Below are positions 34,615 through 44,019 of a DNA stretch of 54,090 bases, piece after piece. Both the position numbers and the translations under genes were made by a program. The notes beneath the pieces were generated by a model. It did no database searches. It had not been told where the DNA came from and worked only from the letters and a program-made list of their open reading frames with translations. The stretch's first letter is position 1; each line of letters opens with the position of its first letter. Where the stretch lies: assembly GCA_017960885.1 (NCBI GenBank), contig JAGCYI010000022.1, positions 1 through 54,090 of the forward strand, read 5' to 3'. This DNA is from Bacteroidales bacterium. Lineage in GTDB: Bacteria > Bacteroidota > Bacteroidia > Bacteroidales > UBA3824.

Positions 34615-37053
34615 CTAAAAATTATATGATAAACACAACCTCAAGTTGCATAATTGTTGCGGATTGTACGGGAGGTCAACGTCTAATTCCTTAGAGTCGA
34701 TACCTCCGTAACGCGTATTGAGCACGTTAGTTACCTTAGCCATACCATAAAGGTGCTTGCTGATGTGCAGGCCCAAGGAGAGGTCGAGACAATAATAGTC
34801 GTTTGGCCAGAAGTACTCATTGTCGGGACTGCTGTAATATTTTCGAGCCCATTTGCTGCAATAAACGTTTTCGGCACGCAGATTCATAATTCTGAACAAC
34901 GTTAGGTCAAACGCCAGTTGAGCCTGATAACGCGGTGTCTGGCGGATGTGATTCATACGGTCGAAATTAGAGTCGTCGGAAAAATTGTTGTCGTAGATAT
35001 CCTCGTGACCCATTGAGAGAGTAAAGCCGCAGTTGACATTAAGTTTTACAGGCTCTACAAGATTTTTCATAACCAAAATAAACTGGTAGCCCCTAAGTTT
35101 TATCTCGGCATCTTCCAAATTGCGGTAGGTGCGCGAATAAGGCTTGTCGGCGATGATGGCAGTACTACCAATACCTTTGTAGAGCGACGTATCGAGCTCG
35201 CCCCAACAACGGTCGATAGGATTGCGAACCCGGTTGGTGTATGCCACAAGTTCCAAATAGTTGGTATTGTTGAGATAATAGCGAAGGCCAAACTCTGTTG
35301 AAGCTATTTTTTCGGGTTCGAGTTTCTGCGCTGGAACCTGCTGGAATGCTACAAGCGAAGTATCCACAGCGGGATAGCCCAACATCTGGTAAACATTGTT
35401 AATTGTAATAGAAGCATCTACGGCAGTACAGCCATACATCTGCTGAGCCGAAGGTGCCTTATATGCATATCCGCGCGCAACACGGAATGTAAGTTTGTCG
35501 GTTATCTTCACCAATGCTGCTATACGCGGATTGATGGTGCTGCCCCACATAGAGTTGAAATCGTAACGAAGACCGCCAGTGAGCGAAATCATCTTCCAAG
35601 ACCATTCTGCCTGTCCATAAGCACCGTTGGTATAGTAAGCGTAAGGATAGATACCAAACTCTCCATAGATGGGGTCAGTATAGTTGACCGTTTTAGCAAA
35701 AGTCTTGTAGGCTTTTTTGGGGAATTTGTAAGGCGACTCGTTGGTCATAGGCAACACGCCAGAGTACTGATAGAGCACGCCTGCGCCAAAGCTGAAGTTG
35801 TTTGACACCTGATAAGTGATGTGCTCCTCAAAACCTGCGTCATCGCCGGCTCCGTACATATACTGAGTATAAGGCGAATAGCAGACTCCTCGTTGCGAAT
35901 TGTCGTCCATCCGGTAGCGGAAATATTTAAGCACCGTGGTGGTAGAGAATTTGCCAAAAGTCCAGCTACCAGTGATGACGGCACGTATAATTTTTTCGCC
36001 CTGCATAAAGTCGGAATCGTCGTAGCGGAAAAGCATAGGTGTTTGTCCCAAAGATGTAAAATCCTTGCGGTACATGTAGTTGTATGACAAAGTTACGCCA
36101 CGGTATTTGAGTTCGATGCCAGCCTGGGCGGCTTCCTGCTGAATAGGTGCAATTTCGGGATACCATGTGTCGCCGTGCCAGCCAGCCGTATAACCTATAA
36201 TTTCGCGAAACTGCGGTAATTTTGCCATAAACATAGCCGGCAATTTGTCGTATCTTTCGGGGGTCATCTCCGTGGGCATAAACGAATCGATACTGCAAAC
36301 GAACGGCACGCCGCGTTGTTCAAAATAATTCCAGCGGTTAAACAGGTCGTCCTTGTCGTAGTCGGTAACATTCATGTTTTTGTAGCGGAGGTTTGTGCCA
36401 TAGAGCATGCACTGCGCCACGTGTTTGCCACGTCCGAACTTGCCGCCAGCCATAAAGTTGATATAGTGGTAGTCGCCTGTGCCAGTTACCACGTCGGCAT
36501 CGGCAAAAGGCTTGTCGAAATCTTGCTTGGTTACAATGTTTATCACACCAGAGCAAGCGTCGTTGCCGTAACTTGCCGCGGCAGGACCATATACAATTTC
36601 GATGCGTTCTGCCTGACGGACAGGGATATTAGCGCCAAGAGGCATACCTGTGGGCGCCGAAGGTTTTATGTCCAAACCGTTGAGAAGTATCTTTGTGTAG
36701 GTGTTGCCCATCATACCGCGCTGCATAAACGCCTCGCCAAACTCGCCCGAACAAGGTTGCGAAACCCTGATGCCAGGAACAGATTTAAGCACATCGCAAA
36801 GGGTTACATATCCATTGCGGATAATTTCTTCGTGAGAAATGATGTACAAGGTAACGGGTAATTCGTCGACACTTTTTGTGGTGCGGCCTGCCGAAATAAC
36901 GAGCTTGTCGCTTACAACCTCGTCGTAACTTATGTTGCTCTTGTCCAATATCTCACGAACGTTGATAGGCAAAGTATCTACCTGCGCCACTGCCGACAAT
37001 GAGGCAACGCAGAAAAGCATCACTGCAGTTATGCTGAGTAAAACGTTCTTCAT
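34615..37053 (-). CDS. TonB-dependent outer-membrane receptor
   Basis: The ATG at 37053 gives a signal peptide ending SAVAQ and lies 44 bases after a promoter; the upstream in-frame start at 37083 is less likely. The 812-residue protein lacks the carboxypeptidase-like domain of the other receptor. A plug domain lies at about 45-175 (VPGIRVSQPCSG, KILLNGLDI, AERIEIVYGPAAASYG, GVINIVTKQ) and the rest is a barrel that ends in the aromatic residue Phe (CLSYNF), as outer-membrane assembly requires. The plug resembles those of siderophore, cobalamin or haem receptors, but the ligand is unknown. It is first in an operon with the SpoIIE-type phosphatase and the second receptor, with gaps of 53 and 38 bases. 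Confidence 0.9.
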   Translation of the reverse strand: MKNVLLSITAVMLFCVASLSAVAQVDTLPINVREILDKSNISYDEVVSDKLVISAGRTTKSVDELPVTLYIISHEEIIRNGYVTLCDVLKSVPGIRVSQPCSGEFGEAFMQRGMMGNTYTKILLNGLDIKPSAPTGMPLGANIPVRQAERIEIVYGPAAASYGNDACSGVINIVTKQDFDKPFADADVVTGTGDYHYINFMAGGKFGRGKHVAQCMLYGTNLRYKNMNVTDYDKDDLFNRWNYFEQRGVPFVCSIDSFMPTEMTPERYDKLPAMFMAKLPQFREIIGYTAGWHGDTWYPEIAPIQQEAAQAGIELKYRGVTLSYNYMYRKDFTSLGQTPMLFRYDDSDFMQGEKIIRAVITGSWTFGKFSTTTVLKYFRYRMDDNSQRGVCYSPYTQYMYGAGDDAGFEEHITYQVSNNFSFGAGVLYQYSGVLPMTNESPYKFPKKAYKTFAKTVNYTDPIYGEFGIYPYAYYTNGAYGQAEWSWKMISLTGGLRYDFNSMWGSTINPRIAALVKITDKLTFRVARGYAYKAPSAQQMYGCTAVDASITINNVYQMLGYPAVDTSLVAFQQVPAQKLEPEKIASTEFGLRYYLNNTNYLELVAYTNRVRNPIDRCWGELDTSLYKGIGSTAIIADKPYSRTYRNLEDAEIKLRGYQFILVMKNLVEPVKLNVNCGFTLSMGHEDIYDNNFSDDSNFDRMNHIRQTPRYQAQLAFDLTLFRIMNLRAENVYCSKWARKYYSSPDNEYFWPNDYYCLDLSLGLHISKHLYGMAKVTNVLNTRYGGIDSKELDVDLPYNPQQLCNLRLCLSYNF

Positions 37054-37096
37054 AAATACAATTCTTTTCGTTGTAACAAACAAAGTCCTTAAAGTG

Positions 37097-37128
37097 CAAA
37101 CTTACACAAACTATTTCACTTTTTCAAG
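37097..37128 (-). promoter_or_regulatory. Promoter of the TonB receptor/phosphatase operon
   Basis: On the minus strand CTTG (37125-37128) is followed after 20 bases by TAAGTTTG (37097-37104), an exact -7 match followed by C. It lies 43 bases before the ATG at 37053. Confidence 0.65.
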
Positions 37129-37160
37129 TAAAAAAAAGGAATTTAACGCAAAAATTGCAT

Positions 37161-38333
37161 TTATTCAACTTTTTTACATTGGATTATTACTTTAGAGCCA
37201 TTGTAAAGGGTTGTTGCGAAAAGATAAATATTGCCACCATCTTTAATCTTAAGTTTTTTCTTTAACATCTCAGCTTTTTCGGGGAAATTGCGGACAGCAA
37301 GATTGGCAGTCCCTAAATCTGAAAAATCTTTTGGCTGCCCTACTTTTTCCACATAAAAACGGCGTCCGGGAAAATCGCCGACATCGTGGCTCGAAACATA
37401 CAAGTGGCTCGAAACATGTAACTTATCAACAGAAAAAGCTTTTGATATTAACTTAAATGCGCCCGATTTCATCACTGCCGCGTTTGGTTCAAAAAGGTAT
37501 TTGCCATCAAGGTCAGACTCCTGACAAAGCGCAACGGCACAATCCCTTTCGCTATACAGGCTAAAAGAAAAACGCTGGTGGTCGTTAACTGTAAAAAACT
37601 GTGGATCATTCACATATTCTTTTTGAATAACCACAAGCACCTCTTTGCACTCGTTGGCAGTGGCAACTATATGTATCTCGCTGACATTATGGAGTTTTGC
37701 AACAATATCAGCCAAATCTGCCATTGGCGATAGTTTCACGATTACCACGTCAGCCTTTTGTATCATAATATCCTGAAAATCACGGATATCAGGCTCGCAA
37801 TCCTCTATGCGCACAGTTTTTTTACCGGCAGAATTCCGTCGCGCAGGATCGATAAAAATCAAAGAAAAATGTTCGGTGGCGTTTTTTATAAAATCCACGC
37901 CGTCGGTATTGAGCATCAGGGCATTACTACGCTTAAACACTTCGAAATTATGCCTTACGATATCGCATAGTCCGGCATTGAGTTCGGCATACACAGCGTG
38001 CTGGAATTTTTCGGACATAACAAAAAAATCAACACCCAAGCCGCCAGTAAGGTCTGCCATTTTGTCAAAAGAAGAGAGCAGCCTCTCCCCTATCTCGCGT
38101 TTGTAGCAAGCGGTAAAATACGACGAGCACTGCTCCAAAGGCAGATGTTCGGGATAGATTACGCCGTTGTTTTCTGCCCACAAAGGCATTTTGCGGCGCA
38201 TAATCTGACGTCCGGCTATCTGACGGATCACAAACTTGGCATCCACATCTTGCGAATCGTGCAAACGCAATGCAAGCGTGTGAACATCGCTATCAGCATA
38301 CTGTGTTATAAGTTTGCTCTCGGCGTCGGTCAT
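37161..38333 (-). CDS. SAM-dependent methyltransferase of the PG_1098 type
   Basis: The 390-residue protein has a class I SAM-binding loop MADLTGGLGVDFF at about 92-104 and a FIDPARRNSAGKK segment near 160-172 that resembles the catalytic motif of nucleic-acid methyltransferases. The layout fits the Bacteroidetes PG_1098 family, with an N-terminal ferredoxin-like part and a C-terminal THUMP-like part. Such proteins are presumed to methylate RNA. It lies 11 bases after the AMP ligase and is last in the long operon, but nothing in it points to lipid or polyketide chemistry, so it is probably a passenger. Confidence 0.8.
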   Translation of the reverse strand: MTDAESKLITQYADSDVHTLALRLHDSQDVDAKFVIRQIAGRQIMRRKMPLWAENNGVIYPEHLPLEQCSSYFTACYKREIGERLLSSFDKMADLTGGLGVDFFVMSEKFQHAVYAELNAGLCDIVRHNFEVFKRSNALMLNTDGVDFIKNATEHFSLIFIDPARRNSAGKKTVRIEDCEPDIRDFQDIMIQKADVVIVKLSPMADLADIVAKLHNVSEIHIVATANECKEVLVVIQKEYVNDPQFFTVNDHQRFSFSLYSERDCAVALCQESDLDGKYLFEPNAAVMKSGAFKLISKAFSVDKLHVSSHLYVSSHDVGDFPGRRFYVEKVGQPKDFSDLGTANLAVRNFPEKAEMLKKKLKIKDGGNIYLFATTLYNGSKVIIQCKKVE

Positions 38334-38344
38334 TATCAGGAATT

Positions 38345-39640
38345 CTATCGGTAAAACTTACGGTCTAACTTGCCGTTGTATGTGCGCTGAATTTTTTCCG
38401 CCTGTTCGTAATAAAACGGTATTTTAAAGTTTTCTACTTTGCCTTTGAAATATAGCGCAATCTCTTTTTTCGACACATCTGCCGACGGCACGTAAATAAG
38501 CTTGAGAGCCGTTCCCAAAACAGGATGCGGAGCGGCAACGCAAATGCAATCAGATATTTGCGGCATCGACATAGCGATGCTTTCCACTTCGGTGGGCGCC
38601 ACTTTGAATCCTCCGGTGTTGATTACATCATCGGAGCGGCCGAATATGCGCAACATACCATCCTCGTCGATTTTGCCAAAATCAGATGTGTATATAGTAT
38701 TGTCTATCATTATCTTGCGAGTAAGTTCCTCGTCGCAGGCATAACCGCTCATAATGGTTTCGCCAGTACAAGAAATAAGGCCATCGGGTGTGATAATGAT
38801 TTTTGAACGGCTCATAGGACGTCCGAGACAACCTTCGAGGCAGCGTCCGTCGTTGAAATTATATGTGGAGATAATGCCCGTTTCGGTAGAGGCGTATGTG
38901 TTGTAAAGACGGCTCTGTGGCAGTGTTTCGCAAAGCCTGAGCATATCAGAATGTGTGATAGGAGCCGCGCCGGTTTCGATAAAATCAATTTTAGAAGCGT
39001 AGCGTTTAAACTTTTCTCCGCTGAACTGCAACAATATACGGATTGCGCTTGGCACCAAGAATGTGGCGAACTTGTTGAAAGGAAGATCTAACGCCGTAAA
39101 AAAGTCGTTGACATTTTTCATGCCTTCGGTAATAATCAGCGTAGCTCCTTGTATTACAGTAGGATACACTTTTGAAAGGCTGCCTATATGGTTGAAAGGA
39201 CCTGCCACAACGAAAGCCAAATCGTGAGTAAACTTCTGACCCTCAACCAGATTTTCGCCATCAGCCACAATTGCGCGGTGACTAATCATCACGCCCTTTT
39301 TCTTGCCAGTGGTGCCTGTGGTAAAGAGAATGTCGGCAACGCCATCGGGAGTTTTCAAACCCTTAACCAAGTCGGCAACCTCTTTGAAACCTTCGTCGGG
39401 AACGTCTTTCTCTAAGGGAACGGCAACTGAGCCGTTGACATGCAAGCCAAAATAAGTAAGCAGAAAATCAATATCCTGCGACACACGGAACACCACAACC
39501 TCGTTTTTGGGCAGGGAGGCTGATTTTTCCAGCACCTTTTGCCACAACTCGCTATATGTAAGAGTGTTATCTCCGCAAATTACCGCTGGTTTGGTAGGAT
39601 ATAGTTCTGAATTGCGTTTTATAAAATCTTCAAAAATCAT
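38345..39640 (-). CDS. Acyl/aryl-AMP ligase of the polyketide cluster
   Basis: The 431-residue protein belongs to the ANL adenylate-forming superfamily: the phosphate loop TTGTTGKKKG at 107-116, YNTYASTETG as the A5 motif, YTSDFGKIDEDG with the ribose-binding Asp, GRSDDVINTGGFKV, and the C-terminal catalytic lysine Lys424 in TYNGKLDRK. It is somewhat shorter than acyl-CoA synthetases (about 500-550). It would activate a carboxylic acid with ATP and hand it to a thiol, probably the ACP encoded just in front, whose gene overlaps it by 4 bases. In aryl-polyene and flexirubin clusters such ligases load the aryl starter acid. Confidence 0.9.
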   Translation of the reverse strand: MIFEDFIKRNSELYPTKPAVICGDNTLTYSELWQKVLEKSASLPKNEVVVFRVSQDIDFLLTYFGLHVNGSVAVPLEKDVPDEGFKEVADLVKGLKTPDGVADILFTTGTTGKKKGVMISHRAIVADGENLVEGQKFTHDLAFVVAGPFNHIGSLSKVYPTVIQGATLIITEGMKNVNDFFTALDLPFNKFATFLVPSAIRILLQFSGEKFKRYASKIDFIETGAAPITHSDMLRLCETLPQSRLYNTYASTETGIISTYNFNDGRCLEGCLGRPMSRSKIIITPDGLISCTGETIMSGYACDEELTRKIMIDNTIYTSDFGKIDEDGMLRIFGRSDDVINTGGFKVAPTEVESIAMSMPQISDCICVAAPHPVLGTALKLIYVPSADVSKKEIALYFKGKVENFKIPFYYEQAEKIQRTYNGKLDRKFYR

Positions 39641-39861
39641 TTCTCTTTCAATTTGGTTTCCACAAGGGATACAATGCTGTCGATAGTCATAAAATTCTTA
39701 GGTGTAGCGTCTTCAGAATCCAAACTGATTTTAAATTCTTCAGACAATACAGCCAACACAGTGGTAACGGCAAGCGAATCCATAGCACTGAACAAAAAGT
39801 CAGAAGACCAGTCCACTGTGGGGAGTGCGTCTTCAAGCAGGGTAAGTATTTTTTCTTTCAT
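39637..39861 (-). CDS. Acyl carrier protein 3 of the polyketide cluster
   Basis: The 74-residue protein has the phosphopantetheine site in SAMDSLAVTTVL (Ser29). It diverges from a fatty-acid ACP, with AMDSL instead of GADSL, and it overlaps the AMP ligase gene by 4 bases. That pairing suggests that it is the carrier loaded by the ligase with the starter unit, while the two ACPs further upstream carry the growing chain; this division is inference. Confidence 0.88.
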   Translation of the reverse strand: MKEKILTLLEDALPTVDWSSDFLFSAMDSLAVTTVLAVLSEEFKISLDSEDATPKNFMTIDSIVSLVETKLKEK

Positions 39862-39879
39862 AGAGCAAAATATTAACTA

Positions 39880-41019
39880 TTATAAATATAACAACTTGTT
39901 TTCTATGGGATTAGAATATATTTTCAACATTATTTCCCTGATAGTGTCCAAGTTGTATGTGTTATATTTTTCGAGCATCTTAATATGCTGCAAAAAGTCA
40001 TTTTTGTGTGTTTCATTATAATAATCCGAGTAGGTATTGTTGCCAGAAAGCATATCGTGAGCTATATAGCTGTTTGGATACAGACGGTATGCGGCAATGA
40101 TACGACGGTCGATAAGCTTGGCAACCTGTTTATGGAACTCATTGTTGGTAAGGCTGTTGTACAAAGAGAGCTCATCGTCGGATATAGGTTTGCAAATTTC
40201 AAAGTGTACACGGCCTTTGAATTGTGTAATTCCGGTTAAAATACTCTCAAGGTCTTCACCAGGTTTCTTTACGTAACGTTCTTTCTGAGAGTGGTACAGT
40301 TCCACAGATTTAAGAAAGTCGCAAGGCTCCCATTCGTAAGATACGCTAATCGGCACTATGTGGAGGTCTAACAATGCCTTTTCCCTATTGCTGGCACCAC
40401 TCATACAAAACATCTTGATAATACCTTGGTCGGTGGCGTCCAAGCCGTTTTTTGTGCGTCCGTTGCGCTGAGCTATCCACACCGACTGCTTTTTTTCAGT
40501 AATTGCGTATCTGATATACTCCGACAAATGCTGCGAAAAAGTGTAGAAATCCTTAATGTTGCCAGATGGCCGTTTTACTTCAAACATTTTGTTAGCCTTT
40601 CCTATGTCGGTGATCAAACTTGTCATCATTAGGTTTGAACCAAAAGTAATCTCGGTGGTTTCAAAACCCTGTTTTACAAGATAATACTGAAACAACGACG
40701 AGTCTAACATTATATCCCTGTGGTTCGACACAAAGAGGTAGTTGGTGTTTTTGTCGAGATTTTCGATGCCAGAACAAGAAAAATCTGAAATACTGCGCTT
40801 AATAATCTGTTCGTTAACCTTGAACATAGTATCGTGCTGAAACTCGCGCACAGTTTTAAACGAAGTTATCCTCTCCTTTACCGACTCTAAATCATCGTCG
40901 GGGTATATAAAAGACGCCAAAACAGGGAACACCTCGCTGTGAGCTATTCGTTGCATCGCTGCGGGAATCTCTGATTCGTAATACGGCCGTATGTCGTCGA
41001 ACTTCGGATTATTGTTCAT
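39880..41019 (-). CDS. PlsC-like acyltransferase
   Basis: The 379-residue protein contains VSNHRDIMLDSS at 97-108. In lysophosphatidate acyltransferases the motif is NHxxxxD; here five residues lie between His100 and Asp106, or Asp102 follows after one, so the match is imperfect although the context is right. Later segments (IAQRNGRTKNG near 183-193 and HIVPISVSYEW near 221-231) correspond to the FPEGTRS and VPV blocks of the family. The gene overlaps the CrtI-like gene in front by 11 bases. It could transfer the finished acyl chain to a lipid or sugar acceptor on the inner membrane. Confidence 0.75.
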   Translation of the reverse strand: MNNNPKFDDIRPYYESEIPAAMQRIAHSEVFPVLASFIYPDDDLESVKERITSFKTVREFQHDTMFKVNEQIIKRSISDFSCSGIENLDKNTNYLFVSNHRDIMLDSSLFQYYLVKQGFETTEITFGSNLMMTSLITDIGKANKMFEVKRPSGNIKDFYTFSQHLSEYIRYAITEKKQSVWIAQRNGRTKNGLDATDQGIIKMFCMSGASNREKALLDLHIVPISVSYEWEPCDFLKSVELYHSQKERYVKKPGEDLESILTGITQFKGRVHFEICKPISDDELSLYNSLTNNEFHKQVAKLIDRRIIAAYRLYPNSYIAHDMLSGNNTYSDYYNETHKNDFLQHIKMLEKYNTYNLDTIREIMLKIYSNPIENKLLYL

Positions 41020-42520
41020 TACGCAGTTTATTGATTATATAATTATTGCCCAAAACAGCTTCGGAGGTCATTACGGCAGTAAGCGGAACTCCGCAAAAGC
41101 CGTGAAGACTTACATTCTGTCCTGTAAGGAATAAGTTGCTAAGTTTAGTAGCCACAGGCACTTGCGACAACATAATATTGTTGCAATCTTTAGAAAAGCC
41201 GAAGAGTGCGCCGTCTACCACACCGTAGTAATCCCTGATAGTTAGCGGTGTTGACGACAATACATTTTCGATACAGCCTTGGAAACCAGGATGAAACTTA
41301 TCTAACTGCTTTAAAATGTTCACCGTTTGTATATGCTTAAAAGTTTCATAATCGTGTCCACGGTGTCCTGAAATAGTTTTTTCCCATTGTCTAACGGTAT
41401 CAAACGGCATAGGGGCTGTCACCAAGGCTGTGGCAGCATATCTGCCCTGTCCAGTGCGAGGTGGGGTCATAAACATAAAACCCAAAGGCCATTGGTCTGA
41501 TACTTTTCCAAAATCCCAAACTTTTGAATAGTCGGTCATAAAATACTCGCAATAGTCGAGGTATTCAAAAGCGGAGTTTTTAAGCTTGATATAAAGCGAA
41601 AAAGCCGAATAAGAATTGGGAATACACTCCAAACGCGAACGGTAAGACTTTGGCAACGCCTGAGAATCAGTGATTTTAATCAGCGAACAAGGATGAATGT
41701 CGGATATATATATGTCTGATTGGTACAAATTGTCGTTATCGGTTTTCACACCAGTGATGTTTCTGCCTTCGGTCAATATGCAAGCAGCCTTTTCGTTGGT
41801 ATAAATTTCGCCGCCATTGTCGGTGATCACATTAGCAAGCAGCTTGGCGAAATCTCCGCTCGAATTTTCAAACCGAGAAATGCCGTTGATATACGACGAG
41901 CTTATGATGGCGTGGATATAAGCGGGAGTAACGCCAGCCCTGCCGCCATAAAGAGTGTTGGTATATGCCACTATACTCCTGAGCTTGGGATTTTTAATAT
42001 ATTTGGCAATAAACCCGTCTGCCGGCATCAGAAAATCATCGGTAGATTGGAAAAAGTCCATACCCACATATCCCTCCGACGGTCGCAAATTAAAGAGATC
42101 CACCTTATTGGAAATATTGAAAATAGCCTTCACATATTCTTCAAGATTCTCTTTTTCGTCGGGGAAATAATTAGAAAGCGACCTTATAAACCCCTCTTTG
42201 CCAGAGGCTATCGAATACTTCTGGTGGTCTTCTTCAAAATATAGCACGTCGCAACAATCGCTATTGTTCTGACGGATTTTAATATTGTCTTCGATGCCGA
42301 GATAACGGCAAATGCGCCTGATGTTGCCATTGGGTTGCATTCCGCATACGATGTGCATTCCTGTGTCAAACACCTCATTGAAACGGTTGAAAGACTGCAA
42401 ACCGCCACCTATCGAAGAATTTTTCTCCAAAACAGTAACCTTAAGCCCCTCTTTTGCAAGGATAGCACCAGTAAAAAGCCCTCCCAGACCTGCCCCGATA
42501 ATTAAGACTGACTTTGTCAT
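41009..42520 (-). CDS. CrtI-like FAD oxidoreductase 2
   Basis: The 503-residue protein starts with a dinucleotide-binding fold, LIIGAGLGGLFTGAILA at 5-21, followed by VLEKNSSIGGGLQSF, the pattern of phytoene desaturases and retinol saturases. The C-terminal FAD segment reads LFLTGQNVSLHGFCGVPLT. Members of this superfamily add or remove double bonds in long polyenes, using FAD. No phytoene synthase lies in the window, so carotenoid is not the likely substrate. It overlaps its paralogue by 4 bases, which suggests the two form a pair. Confidence 0.88.
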   Translation of the reverse strand: MTKSVLIIGAGLGGLFTGAILAKEGLKVTVLEKNSSIGGGLQSFNRFNEVFDTGMHIVCGMQPNGNIRRICRYLGIEDNIKIRQNNSDCCDVLYFEEDHQKYSIASGKEGFIRSLSNYFPDEKENLEEYVKAIFNISNKVDLFNLRPSEGYVGMDFFQSTDDFLMPADGFIAKYIKNPKLRSIVAYTNTLYGGRAGVTPAYIHAIISSSYINGISRFENSSGDFAKLLANVITDNGGEIYTNEKAACILTEGRNITGVKTDNDNLYQSDIYISDIHPCSLIKITDSQALPKSYRSRLECIPNSYSAFSLYIKLKNSAFEYLDYCEYFMTDYSKVWDFGKVSDQWPLGFMFMTPPRTGQGRYAATALVTAPMPFDTVRQWEKTISGHRGHDYETFKHIQTVNILKQLDKFHPGFQGCIENVLSSTPLTIRDYYGVVDGALFGFSKDCNNIMLSQVPVATKLSNLFLTGQNVSLHGFCGVPLTAVMTSEAVLGNNYIINKLRNEQ

Positions 42521-44019
42521 AGATTAGCCTCCCTTATTTGTTTGTAAATAGTTTCGGCAGTGAGGAATTCGCTGCAAGTAACTATGGATCCTACAATTAC
42601 GCCCAGTATGCCATGCGAATTGATATTCTGACCTGTTTGATAAACATTCGGAATTCTGGTACGATGGGGCACCCTGCACGCAGACCCGAGGCTGACATCT
42701 TTGGCTATGCCATACATCGAACCATCTTTGGTGCTGGTGTAATCATAATATGTTAATGGTGTTGAAGTATAGTAATGTTTGATCGACTGTTTCAGACCCG
42801 GGAACCGACGTTCAACCGACGCCAACAGTTTCTCAGCCTTTTCGGTCTTGAATTTTTCGTATTCGTCGCCACGGCGTCCGCTCTTTGTTCCAAACCAGGG
42901 CTTTAAGTCGGAATATTGCATATATGACAGAATCACTCCCGACACAGCGTACTTTGGATTGCCGCTATTGCAAAAATGCATATAGAGCCAGCCTTTGGGC
43001 CACTCTTCGTTGGTGTAATATTCGCAGTTCCAAGGTGATACGCCGTCGTAACTATAAAAATTGCTGTTCATATAAGGCACTGTGTTCTCGTTGAAATGAA
43101 GATAGACAGAAAACCCGCCGACAGTTTGAGGAATAGACTGAATGCGATTTCTAAACGACTGACGTATAAGCTTGGAGTCGATCATCTCCAACGTTTTTTC
43201 AGGATGCGCGTCGGAAATCACATAGTCAGCCTCAAAGAAAGAGTCTTGATTCGAAACCACGCCCGAAGCCTTAGTTTCATCGCAAACAATTTTTACTACC
43301 TTGTGGTTGGTGAGCACTCTGCCGCCATGTTTTTCAATAGTGTTTTTCAACGAAACAGCCACCACGTCGCTGCCTCCCACGATACGGAATGCGCTCTGAT
43401 TGTAAAAATCGGTAATAAAAGCGTGAGTGGCAAAAGGAGTCTTGTCTTTTTCAGCTGCATAAAGCGGAAGGTTGCCTACCACCACGTTTTTCAAAAGCTC
43501 GTCGTTGAAAATACCGTCGATAACCTCGTTGATAGATATCATCTGGTATTTCATATTAAGAACTTCGTCAGAATCAGCAGTTTTCAGCGAGTGCAACGAC
43601 GACGCTCCTGCCACATTCTCCACCAAAGTGAAATATTTATTCAGGTTGTCCTTCTCTTTTGGGAAATATTGCGACATCTGCTCCAAATACGCCTCCCTGC
43701 CGTTTGCGAAACAAAAGTTCTGACCGGCAAGCGAAACAATGTCGTATGCCAGGGGGTTCAACGGTGAGAGCGAAATATCTTTTCTAACTTCAAGATAGTT
43801 TAACAAGAAATCCAAGGTCTGCCCCTTAGCCGCACTACCCACGAAATGCATACCGGTTTCAAATCTGGCTCCGCGACGGCTGAAACACTGCAGGCAACCT
43901 CCTATCTGGGTACCCTGCTCCAATACAGTAACATGGTAACCATTTTTGGCGAGAATAGTGCCGCATGCAAGACCGCCAAGCCCACTGCCGATAATCACAA
44001 CTTCCTTGCTGTTAGACAT
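42517..44019 (-). CDS. CrtI-like FAD oxidoreductase 1
   Basis: The 500-residue protein is a paralogue of the next gene, with VIIGSGLGGLACGTILA at 8-24, VLEQGTQIGGCLQCF, and a C-terminal VYQTGQNINSHGILGVIVG. Both copies share the TGQNxxxHGxxGV stretch. The superfamily includes phytoene desaturases and all-trans-retinol saturase. In a cluster without ketoreductase or dehydratase genes, such an enzyme could set or remove double bonds on an ACP-bound or lipid-bound chain, but this is inference. It overlaps the glycosyltransferase-acyltransferase gene by 8 bases. Confidence 0.88.
   Translation of the reverse strand: MSNSKEVVIIGSGLGGLACGTILAKNGYHVTVLEQGTQIGGCLQCFSRRGARFETGMHFVGSAAKGQTLDFLLNYLEVRKDISLSPLNPLAYDIVSLAGQNFCFANGREAYLEQMSQYFPKEKDNLNKYFTLVENVAGASSLHSLKTADSDEVLNMKYQMISINEVIDGIFNDELLKNVVVGNLPLYAAEKDKTPFATHAFITDFYNQSAFRIVGGSDVVAVSLKNTIEKHGGRVLTNHKVVKIVCDETKASGVVSNQDSFFEADYVISDAHPEKTLEMIDSKLIRQSFRNRIQSIPQTVGGFSVYLHFNENTVPYMNSNFYSYDGVSPWNCEYYTNEEWPKGWLYMHFCNSGNPKYAVSGVILSYMQYSDLKPWFGTKSGRRGDEYEKFKTEKAEKLLASVERRFPGLKQSIKHYYTSTPLTYYDYTSTKDGSMYGIAKDVSLGSACRVPHRTRIPNVYQTGQNINSHGILGVIVGSIVTCSEFLTAETIYKQIREANL

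Noticed and set aside
41009..44019. Carotenoid biosynthesis genes
   Set aside because: The proteins are CrtI-like, but no phytoene synthase, cyclase or GGPP synthase is present and the context is ketosynthases and ACPs. ispE is in the window but is a housekeeping gene far away.
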